DNA of 22,050 bases from positions 1 to 22,050 of the forward strand of contig NYZP01000032.1 of assembly GCA_002687175.1 (NCBI GenBank). The letters run 5' to 3'. The notes beneath the pieces are model-generated. The model saw nothing but the letters and a program-made list of their open reading frames with translations. It searched no databases and was not told the DNA's origin. Below, piece by piece: positions 14,261 to 21,300 of this stretch. Numbering within the stretch: the stretch's first letter is position 1; the number at the start of each line of letters is the position of its first letter. The DNA comes from Parcubacteria group bacterium. Its GTDB lineage: Bacteria > Patescibacteria > ABY1 > Buchananbacterales > UBA6539. A program made the translations under genes and the position numbers.

Positions 14261-14605
14261 ATGAATAAAAAATCAGCTATAATCCTAATTTTAATTAGTG
14301 CCGGAGTTTTAATTATTGGAACTCTTTTTTGGCTTATAGTAGACTCCTCAAAGCCAAAAAATCAAATTGTTGATACACCATCAATTGATATATGTGGTGA
14401 TAATATTTGCGGTTCATTAGAAAAATTGAACCAAAGATTTTATTGTCCTTTGGATTGTCCTAATGATCAAGACGACACGGATGGCCCTAAAAATAAACCT
14501 GGTTTAACTTCCGACCTAGAATCACCTTTTGGTATTCAAGCTTTTCAGTCGGTTGAACTTGGAGATTTATCAAATGCTGTTGATATTGGGGTTAAGTGGA
14601 ATTAA
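14261..14605 (+). pseudogene. Membrane-anchored Cys-motif protein, probably a 5' fragment of a longer gene
   Basis: 114 residues: an N-terminal anchor at about 5-27 (AIILILISAGVLIIGTLFW), a short linker, then a Cys motif ICGDNICGSLEKLNQRFYC continuing PLDC. The motif is of the 'CGDGxCxxxE...YCPxDC' kind found in many exported proteins. The remaining text, ESPFGIQAFQ...LSNAVDIGVKWN, looks like the first strand and helix of a catalytic barrel domain such as those of secreted glycosidases, but the protein stops there. I infer that the 3' part was lost. It ends 48 bases from the end of the convergent PurA-like gene, which is itself truncated. A TTG at 14240 is a less likely start. A natural short protein cannot be excluded. 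Confidence 0.55.
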
Positions 14606-14611
14606 CCCTTT

Positions 14612-14670
14612 GTTTACGGTAAACAGCTATAACACTTGGGATCAACTGGACACTTAAACTTTGTCCAGTT
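14612..14670. other. Hairpins in the convergent junction
   Basis: GTTTAC-G-GTAAAC (14612-14624) is a perfect small palindrome. AACTGGACA (14644-14652) pairs perfectly with TGTCCAGTT (14662-14670), the loop holding the stop codon of the PurA-like gene. Neither has a T tract on either strand, so a terminator is uncertain. The palindromes mark the point where two truncated genes meet. Confidence 0.7.
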
Positions 14671-15844
14671 TGGTTAAGGTCACGTTGGTGGCACCATTAA
14701 CCAGGCATGAATAGCGAGCGACAACCGCATCTAGTATGCCAACATCTCTTGGTCGACCAGTCGTAGCACCTCTTTCGTCATCAATTTTTGAACCGTCACC
14801 TTGAAGATCTTCAGCAACTGCACCTTCGATTTGCGTCAAGAATGGGCCGTTACCAACCCTGCTTGGTACCGCTTTTAAGACAACCCGGACACTTCTGATA
14901 TGGGTCGGGCCAAAACCGGCTCCACTTGAAGCTGATCCAGCCAGTGTACGACCGGCTGTACTGTAGTCCCCATCTCCAAACACATTATCTATTCTGGTTC
15001 CTTGAGAAGTTGCCCCAATAAGTACATGACCTGCCCTGATGTGATCCCAGATCATTTCACTAACGTCCGTTATTGCATTTGCCTCGTGTAGACGCTTTAA
15101 TGCCGGACGCGCGTAAGCCAGAATCTCGTCATTGCTAAAACCGATTGAACCATTGGAACTAGCAAATCGGTTAAAATCGAAATCAGCCTCTGAAGCCACT
15201 CCTAGCTCAATTAGTTCCTTGCTCCTTTCGGTGTGCTTTTCAGTCAGTTCCTCAAGCAATTTAGACCATTCGTCTTTTGTTAAACAGGCTTGAAGCACCA
15301 ACTTCTTGAAAGCCAGATCTCCTTCTAGGCGGTTTCTAAAAGTTGTTTCATCAACTGTATGGTACATTCTTGGCGCCACCCGACTAGCCAGATTTGCATG
15401 AATTGGACCCATCCCTGATGCTGTCGTGCCAATTTGTTTTTGGCCAGCAATCTTAGCCCGGATAACCTCACAGGCGGCATCCATTATTTGATGATGAACT
15501 AGCGGGCAAGCACAACGCCAATCAACAAAGGTTCTGGCTAAAGGGTTTTCAAAGCCAAACTGTTCCACGTAATCCATTTCTTGAAGAAATGAAACTGGGT
15601 CAACCACCATACCGGCTGCAAGTCCAACAGGAATACTGGAGGCAATTGCTGTTGGAGTTACGTGCAAAGCCATACCTTTAAGCTTACCGTCAATTTCAAC
15701 TGCGGCCGTGTGACCAGCATTTTTTCCTCCACCAGTGTGAAAGGCAAATTCAACTTCTTGCTCCATTGTCAGACGTTGCTCTTCCATACCTTTTGCCTCA
15801 TCACCATGTTGTCCGCCAACTATAACATCAACATAACCACTTAT
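14654..15844 (-). CDS. Adenylosuccinate synthetase-like protein, C-terminally short, ATA start proposed
   Basis: PurA joins IMP and aspartate using GTP in AMP synthesis. Family motifs: VIVGGQHGDEAKG (residues 7-19; usually GGQWGDEGKGK), catalytic His in NAGHT (42-46), IGTT (138-141), SQGTRID, a SRVGNGPFLT strand, ATTGRPRD and TKLDKV. The catalytic Asp15 and His45 are kept. The GTP loop has Met where Lys is usual. The protein ends at TKLDKV, so about 80-90 residues of the normal C-terminus, including part of the guanine site, are missing. No ATG, GTG or TTG precedes the P-loop in frame; ATA at 15844 lies six bases after GGGAGGAG and gives the expected N-terminus. The first in-frame ATG (15787) would remove the P-loop. 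The gene is clearly richer in G+C than its neighbours (34 of 60 bases in 14881-14940). PurZ-like activity cannot be excluded. Confidence 0.75.
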   Translation of the reverse strand: MSGYVDVIVGGQHGDEAKGMEEQRLTMEQEVEFAFHTGGGKNAGHTAAVEIDGKLKGMALHVTPTAIASSIPVGLAAGMVVDPVSFLQEMDYVEQFGFENPLARTFVDWRCACPLVHHQIMDAACEVIRAKIAGQKQIGTTASGMGPIHANLASRVAPRMYHTVDETTFRNRLEGDLAFKKLVLQACLTKDEWSKLLEELTEKHTERSKELIELGVASEADFDFNRFASSNGSIGFSNDEILAYARPALKRLHEANAITDVSEMIWDHIRAGHVLIGATSQGTRIDNVFGDGDYSTAGRTLAGSASSGAGFGPTHIRSVRVVLKAVPSRVGNGPFLTQIEGAVAEDLQGDGSKIDDERGATTGRPRDVGILDAVVARYSCLVNGATNVTLTKLDKV

Positions 15845-15884
15845 TACATTCTCCTCCCTTATTTGGGTTACATTTTAAACAAAC

Positions 15885-15916
15885 AAAAAACTGGAGTGAA
15901 AAGAGCATCCCTCCAG
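15885..15916 (-). promoter_or_regulatory. Terminator-like hairpin in the leader of the PurA-like gene (attenuator candidate)
   Basis: On the minus strand CTGGAG (15916-15911) pairs with CTCCAG (15896-15891) and is followed at once by T6. It starts about 12 bases after the predicted transcription start and lies 40 bases before the ATA start, so read-through would be needed for expression. An upstream CTGGAT (15930-15925) could compete for the CTCCAG arm. No known riboswitch is recognised. Confidence 0.65.
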
Positions 15917-15934
15917 GACAATTCATCCAGTATA

Positions 15935-15963
15935 AGTTTAGGTTATTAAATTTTGAGTGTCAA
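15935..15963 (-). promoter_or_regulatory. Promoter for the PurA-like gene
   Basis: On the minus strand: -35 TTGACA (15963-15958), 17-base spacer, -10 TAAACT (15940-15935). The -35 abuts the right arm of a 16-base inverted repeat, sharing base 15963. Confidence 0.7.
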
Positions 15964-16031
15964 TTAACCCGGAATCTTTATCCGGTTTTTAATAGATAGT
16001 AATTTGTAAAATATTAAGATTCCGGGTTAAT
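15963..16031. repeat. Perfect 16-base inverted repeat across HTH gene end and purA-like promoter
   Basis: ATTAACCCGGAATCTT (15963-15978) and AAGATTCCGGGTTAAT (16016-16031) are perfect reverse complements, 37 bases apart. One arm is the last codons of the HTH gene, the other touches the -35 box of the PurA-like promoter. An additional CCGG copy followed by T5 lies at 15981-15989 (plus strand). It may be a transcript-ending stem for the HTH gene or a protein binding site. Confidence 0.85.
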
Positions 16032-16319
16032 CTTTTTAGGCTTTTTAGGTGGTGGAACAAGTTCCGGTGATGGCGAATATAACTTATTTTTTATCTTCCA
16101 TTTATCAACATATTGGCCAATCCCCTTATCGGCTAATTTATTTTTGGTAGCAGTTTTTCCTTGTGACCAATCAAGCAGACTATTGAAATTAATCTTGTAG
16201 CGTCCTTGAACAATAATATACTTCAAAGTTTCTGCTTTAATGGCCCGACGTATTGTTTTTGGCTCAACTCCGAACAGCCTTGCGGCTTCGGAAACTGATA
16301 CTCGTATGACATTTGGCAT
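16014..16319 (-). CDS. Small HTH protein of the excisionase/HTH_17 type
   Basis: 101 residues. The N-terminal part (about 5-52) is a winged HTH of the excisionase-like kind: IRVSVSEAARLFGVEPKTIR is helix-turn-helix, and YIIVQGRYKINFNSLLDW is the wing and final strand. After a basic linker (KTATKNKLADK) the tail is rich in Pro, Lys and Ser (SPSPELVPPPKKPKK). No integrase or phage gene is nearby, so it is more likely a local regulator than a true excisionase. Its own promoter is near-consensus and its leader holds a 24-base palindrome, which suggests autorepression. It lies upstream of the PurA-like gene in the same direction, divergent from the sigma factor gene. The start ATG has no Shine-Dalgarno. 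Confidence 0.85.
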   Translation of the reverse strand: MPNVIRVSVSEAARLFGVEPKTIRRAIKAETLKYIIVQGRYKINFNSLLDWSQGKTATKNKLADKGIGQYVDKWKIKNKLYSPSPELVPPPKKPKKINPES

Positions 16320-16332
16320 ATATTTATAGTAA

Positions 16333-16356
16333 TTTGTCTAGGCTAGTCTGGACAAA
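16333..16356. promoter_or_regulatory. Palindromic operator candidate
   Basis: A 24-base imperfect palindrome with arms TTTGTC and GACAAA and the centre CTAG; 20 of 24 positions are symmetric. It lies between the predicted start of transcription (about 16360) and the ATG of the HTH gene (16319), as expected for autorepression. Confidence 0.6.
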
Positions 16357-16366
16357 TAATACTATC

Positions 16367-16395
16367 ATTGTAATATTTTTCTAAAACAGCGTCAA
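16367..16395 (-). promoter_or_regulatory. Promoter of the HTH gene
   Basis: On the minus strand: -35 TTGACG (16395-16390), 17-base spacer, -10 TACAAT (16372-16367). Each box differs from consensus at one position. The remaining divergent gap (16396-16519) is AT-rich with no gene seen. Confidence 0.8.
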
Positions 16396-16519
16396 CTAAT
16401 ACATGTAACTATATTTTTTAGCAATTTACCCTAAAACTTGATTATTTTTTATTAAATAGTTAAGATTACCTAAATAATTGACTAATATTACCAAATTAGT
16501 TATAGTAGTGATTCAAGAG

Positions 16520-16545
16520 TGTAACAAATCCCTAATTTTAACGTC
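16520..16545 (+). promoter_or_regulatory. ECF-type promoter of the sigma factor gene
   Basis: TGTAAC (16520-16525), a spacer of exactly 16, and CGTC (16542-16545) match the known pattern of ECF sigma promoters (AAC at -35, CGTC at -10, as for SigM/SigX-type sigmas). The transcript would begin near 16552, only about eight bases before the ATG, giving a nearly leaderless mRNA. Autoregulation by the encoded sigma is implied. Confidence 0.75.
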
Positions 16546-16559
16546 ATAATTAGCATACA

Positions 16560-17132
16560 ATGAATACTTCAAAATTTGAGGAAAAACTGCTATTATTAAA
16601 GCTTAAAAAGAGGGATCCAGAGGCTTTTACTCAAATATATGATCTGTATGTCACCCCCATCTACAGATTTATTTATTTTAAGGTAGCAACTCGTCAAGAT
16701 GCTGAGGACATGACCTCAGAAGTATTTTTGAAGATTTGGCAGTATATTAATGACTCAGATACCGAAATTGAAAATTTAAAGGCATTTTTGTATCGTACGG
16801 CCAGGAATTTAGTTATAGATTCATATCGGAAGAAGGCCAAACAAGATATTACTCAAGACAGTGAAGTATTAAGTAATATTGAGGACGAGAGACAACAGAA
16901 TTTTTTAACTGAAATTGAAACAGGTTTTGAGATGAAAAATATTGAGTTAGTTCTACGTAAGTTAAAGGATGACTACCGTGAAGTAATTATTCTGCGATAT
17001 ATTGAAGAATTAACAATCACCGAGATATCAAAAGTTTTAGATAAATCTAAGGGTTCAGTGAGAGTTATACTTCATCGAGCACTTAAAGTTATTAGAGAGT
17101 TAATTAAGCAAGATGGACAAAGAAATTCTTAA
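16560..17132 (+). CDS. RNA polymerase sigma factor, ECF subfamily
   Basis: 190 residues with the two ECF domains. Sigma region 2 is about 20-93: DPEAFTQIYDLYVTPIYRFI, ATRQDAEDMTSEVFLKIW (core-binding and -10 recognition) and AFLYRTARNLVIDSYRKK. Region 4 is about 128-182: LRKLKDDYREVIILRYIEEL, then TITEISKVLDKSKGSVRVIL with HRALKVIRE, the HTH that reads the -35 element. Region 3 is absent, as in all ECF sigmas. The start at 16560 fits the family; no Shine-Dalgarno is present, consistent with the very short leader predicted. The last 20 bases overlap the next gene, a membrane protein which is probably its regulator. It should direct RNA polymerase to envelope-related promoters, including its own. 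Confidence 0.93.
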   Translation: MNTSKFEEKLLLLKLKKRDPEAFTQIYDLYVTPIYRFIYFKVATRQDAEDMTSEVFLKIWQYINDSDTEIENLKAFLYRTARNLVIDSYRKKAKQDITQDSEVLSNIEDERQQNFLTEIETGFEMKNIELVLRKLKDDYREVIILRYIEELTITEISKVLDKSKGSVRVILHRALKVIRELIKQDGQRNS

Positions 17133-18048
17133 AGAGTTAAAAAAATTAAAAAAGGACATTAATCCCCGACCAGAGTGGATAGCTTTGAGCCGGGATGTTT
17201 TATTAAAGGAAATTAATCCTCAAGATCAATACCAACAGGAAGATGTTGGTTTTTCTGGTTATCTAAAAGTATTTAATCAAATTTTTAAACAAAGGATTTT
17301 AGAGCCAGCAGTGGTTATGCTTTTGGTTCTGGGTGTTTTTTTAGGAAGCAGTTTAAGTATTAATGCTGCTTTTTACAGTTTGCCAGGTGAGCAGTTATAT
17401 CCAGTGAAGATTGCTTTAGAAAAAACTCACGTTGCTTTAATACCTGACGAACAAAAGAAAGTTGAATTAAAGATTGAGTTTGCGCAGAAACGATTAGCTG
17501 AATTTGATAAAATTGTTGCCGAAGTTGATGTTAAGCCAGAAGATAAAAAGAAAAAAATAGAAGCGGTTGTTCAAGAATTTCAAAAAAGTGTGGTGGCGGT
17601 TAACGATCAATTGAATAAGATTAAAGATGAAGAATCAGTTTCACCAATTAGTCGTGAACACACCGTCAGAATGGCAGTTACTGTTAGTTCTAAAACCGAG
17701 GAGTTAGCCAGGTCTTTTGATAAAACAGTTGAAGGGCTTTCCGAAGATGAGAAGTCAGAGGTTGATGAAATTGTAGCTGAAGCCGTCCAGACCACCCAAG
17801 AGACAAATTTATCTGCCCAACAATTAATTGAAGACGCCGAAGCCGAAGCCGAGGAAGATGTTGAGGTTGCAGATAATGTAAATAACGAAGCAGATTTGGA
17901 AGCAGCTAATCCTGAAGATACTACCTTGAAAGTAGATCCAGAAGATACTGAAGAAAATGAAACAGTTGAGGCTTCAACGGTTACCAATAATGAATCAGAG
18001 ATTGACACAACAGTTGCTGATACTGAAACGGCTGATGAGATCGAATAA
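17113..18048 (+). CDS. Membrane-anchored DUF5667-type protein, likely anti-sigma partner
   Basis: 311 residues. The N-terminal 60 are cytoplasmic and charged (KELKKLKKDINPRPEW), one span lies at about 64-86 (EPAVVMLLVLGVFLGSSLSI), and residues 88-190 match the DUF5667 pattern: YSLPGEQLYPVKIALEK, then LKIEFAQKRLAEFDKI and further amphipathic helices. The tail from about 225 is a low-complexity acidic stretch rich in Glu, Asp, Val and Thr. The gene overlaps the sigma gene by 20 bases, the usual arrangement for a sigma and its membrane regulator. The short cytoplasmic part would hold the sigma and the external helical part would sense the envelope. This anti-sigma role is inferred from context; the classical zinc-binding anti-sigma motif (HxxxCxxC) is not present. 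Confidence 0.82.
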   Translation: MDKEILKELKKLKKDINPRPEWIALSRDVLLKEINPQDQYQQEDVGFSGYLKVFNQIFKQRILEPAVVMLLVLGVFLGSSLSINAAFYSLPGEQLYPVKIALEKTHVALIPDEQKKVELKIEFAQKRLAEFDKIVAEVDVKPEDKKKKIEAVVQEFQKSVVAVNDQLNKIKDEESVSPISREHTVRMAVTVSSKTEELARSFDKTVEGLSEDEKSEVDEIVAEAVQTTQETNLSAQQLIEDAEAEAEEDVEVADNVNNEADLEAANPEDTTLKVDPEDTEENETVEASTVTNNESEIDTTVADTETADEIE

Positions 18049-18062
18049 TATTTAGTTACTGA

Positions 18063-18090
18063 CGGCCTTGCACTACGTAACGTAAGGTCG
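18063..18090. other. Nine-pair stem-loop after the sigma operon
   Basis: CGGCCTTGC (18063-18071) pairs with GTAAGGTCG (18082-18090), with two G-U pairs and a loop ACTACGTAAC. No T tract follows, so it is at most a weak terminator. It lies 15 bases after the stop codon. Confidence 0.55.
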
Positions 18091-18130
18091 AGTAATATAA
18101 GAGCTCACTTTAAATTTTAGAGTAATTAAG

Positions 18131-18265
18131 ATTTTAATCCACCTAAATTCCTAAAGTAAAGGTCGATCCAATGGATTGGAGCTTCGGGAAAGTAGGGTAC
18201 GTGGGATTTAAATGTCTGAAGTATAGACCAACATCGTGATGTTGTTAGGTTCGCCTAGGCGTAAC
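18131..18265 (+). ncRNA. Structured 5' leader of the S-layer-like gene
   Basis: The 273-base gap before 18322 has no gene but several nested hairpins. An outer stem pairs 18131-18142 with 18201-18213 (one mismatch, one bulge). Inside it is TCCAAT-GG-ATTGGA (18167-18180). Then comes CAACATC-GT-GATGTTG (18229-18244) closed by ACC/GGT, and GTT-CGCC-TA-GGCG-TAAC (18249-18265). AAAGGA, nine bases before the ATG, is the ribosome binding site. Long structured leaders are known from S-layer mRNAs, where they give stability; a metabolite-binding role is also possible. No known riboswitch class recognised. A clear promoter was not found; TAATAT at 18093-18098 is only a weak -10 candidate. Confidence 0.5.
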
Positions 18266-18321
18266 AATATCTAGTTGCTTAACTAAAATGATTGGATGAG
18301 CTCAAGAAAGGAAAATTAAAC

Positions 18322-21300
18322 ATGATTAAAAAATTATTAACCTATAGTGTTGCCGTAGCAACGGTGGTTTGGTCAGTAGGATTACTTGCCACACCGTTGG
18401 CTGTAGGAGCAGCTGTATCAGGTGATTTAATTAAGCTCCAGTGTAGTGCTGGTTCTGGTGTTAATGACCCTTGTCGAGCTGTTTACTACCTTGGTGCTGA
18501 TGGTAAAAGATATGTTTTCCCTAACGAGAAAACTTATTCTACTTGGTACTCAGATTTTTCCGGTGTAACAACCGTAGCTGACACTGTGATGAGTTCTTAC
18601 TCCATTGGTGGCAACGTTACTTACCGACCAGGTACTAAACTGGTAAAGATCACTACTGATCCTAAAGTTTATGCTGTGGCCGGAAACGGCACATTAATGT
18701 GGATGACCACTGGTGATTTAGCCGAAAGTATTTATGGCGCTGATTGGGCCTCAATGGTCGAAGATGTACCAGATGCTTTCTTTGTCAACTATACTGTTGG
18801 TAGCGATATCGACGATGCAGCTGACTACGATGAAACCACCCAGATGGATGGTTCACCAAACATTAATGACGATAAAAATTTAACTGATGGTGGCGATGGA
18901 CCAGTTGCTTCAACTGGAACCAGTTTAACCATTGCTTTAGCTTCTGATACTCCAGCTTCTGGATTATTACTTGCTAACACCATCAACAATAAATTCACCA
19001 AAGTTATGCTAACTGCATCAGCTGATGGTGACATTGTAGTTGATCAATTAACTGTAAGACGTGGTGGTACAGTTGCTTCTGACTCACCATTTAGTAACAT
19101 TGCTTTAATTGATGCAGCTACTAGTAAAAGAGTTGGTAATACCAAAACTTTAAATTCAGATCATATGGCTGTCTTTAATAAAGACATGACCATTGCTGCT
19201 GGTACTACTAAGACTCTTTATCTAGCTGGTAATATGGGTGCCACTTCAAGCTATGCTGGTGAAATCCCATCACTAGATCTATATTCTGTTACCTTAACTG
19301 GTAGCGCTGCAGTAGTTGGAACATTACCAATTGTTGGTAATTTCCAAACAGTTAACGGAACTATTACAGTTGGTGGCTTAACAGTTGCTAATGGTAATAA
19401 CAATCCAGATGCTGCAACCCAAAAAATTGGTACTACTAACTACATTGTTTCTGGCTTTAAGTTAACCGCCAGTTCAGCGGAAGATTTTGAAGTAACTCAA
19501 ATAGCCTTTGATCAAGGTGGAACCGCCAGTGATGATGATGTTGGCAATCTTGATTTGTTAATTGATGATGCCATAGTAGCTACCATTACCACTACTGAAA
19601 GTGGAGTAGCCTTTTTTGACTTATCGGCCAGTCCGGTAACTATTGAAAAAGGTAAAACCGTTGATGTTGACCTGCAAGTTGACCTTCTGGATGGCTCTGA
19701 CCGAACTGTTAGATTTGACATTAAAGACGAATCTGATGTTGTGGCCATGGGTCAACTATTTGGCGCTGAGGTAAAAGTAGCTTGTGGATCAGGTTGTACT
19801 GCTGATGCGGACCCATTCTGGACTGCCCCAGTCACTACTATTGACAAGGGTGCTTTAAGAGTCGGTCCAGCTACTTTATCAGCTGTTAATATTCCAGAAG
19901 ATGCTGATCAATTGGTTTTAGGTAAGTTTGAATTTGAAGCTAAAGGTGAGCCAATTGAAATTACCGCTTTACCAATTGGTATTATAGTTGCTACTTCTTC
20001 TGGTAACTTAGATACTGACAGTACCGTTGACATCACCAACATTTCAGTTTATGACTCAAGTGGTAAAATAGTTTCTGGTCCAATTGATCCAACCCTGAAG
20101 AACTATCAGGACGGTGGTACCAGTAACAATGTTTTACTTCAAGCAACCAGTACTGACACTATTACTGTTCCAGCCGGTGTTAATATATACACCATTAAAG
20201 CTGATATTGATTCTGATTTTGGTTCTGACGACACTATTATTGTGCATATTAGACCAAATCAGATTTCAGCTAAGGGTGAAACAACCGGTTTAGCAGTCAC
20301 TGCAACGCCAGCATCTGAACAGCAGTCAGCTACGATGACTGTTAAATCTGCAGCTTTGTCACTTTCAACTTCACCAACGCCAGTAGCTGCTTCCGTAGTA
20401 GCTGGTACTGATCAACATCTATTTGCCAAGATCAATTTAGGTGCTGAATCTTCAGGTGAAGACATTAAAGTTACTAAGGTCTTAGTTAGAGTAGAATGTA
20501 ACTCAGCTTGTAATCCAGCTGAAGTTTCCAACTGGAGCATTTATGATGGTTCTACTGAGTTAGCAACCACCAATGATCCAGATTCTCAGACTTCAGGCAA
20601 AACTACTGACGATGATGACGCTACTTCAACCTTTACTTTTACTACTCCTCTAGTTATTACTAAAGGAACCAGTAAAACTTTAGAAGTTAAGGGTACAATT
20701 AGTACTGCGGCTACTGACGGTGTAGTAACTGTTGGTATGTCTGATGCTACAGCAGCAACATCACACGTTACTGCTAAAGGTAATGACACTAATTTGGCCG
20801 CCACAGTTACTCTAAGTGCTAGTGATGGTCAGGCCCAAACTCTGGTAAGTGCAGGTGAATTAACAATTAACATTGATAGTTCAACACCAAAGGCTGGATT
20901 AATTCCTGCTAATTCTACCGGTTTGACGGCTGCTGTCTACAACACCTTTGCGTTGTATGAGGACATTAATATTGAGAAGATGTACATCACGGCCACTCAA
21001 GTCAATAGTGGTGGATTAGATCAGATCAGTATGTTCCACATCTATGATGGCGGTACTTTGCTAGCTTCGGTTGAACCTACTTCAACTGACGCTGCTGCAA
21101 GAACTGTCCTAGTAGATATCACTAACACCCCAATTGTTGTACCAAGAGACACCAGTAAGAAATTAACCATTAAGGTTGATACTTCTGATGTTGATTATGA
21201 GTTAGGATCACTTGGTGCTGCTGGTGAAGGTTTTAGCTTTATTATTACCGCTGCTGGTGATGTAACTGCTAAAGGTGCCCAATCCGGTAAAACAATTAGT

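Noticed and set aside
14261..14605. A complete small secreted protein
   Set aside because: The end after DIGVKWN looks like the beginning of a larger domain, so a truncated gene is more likely; kept as a possible alternative.
16014..16319. True excisionase of an integrated element
   Set aside because: No integrase, att-like direct repeats or tRNA target are visible; the promoter and operator layout fits a local regulator better.
17607..18008. Minus-strand Ser-rich open frame inside the DUF5667-type gene
   Set aside because: It is the antisense shadow of the acidic low-complexity tail (Glu/Asp/Val codons read backwards give Ser/Thr).
18061..18321. tRNA or a known riboswitch in the S-layer leader
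   Set aside because: No cloverleaf, T-loop or conserved riboswitch core was found; only hairpins.
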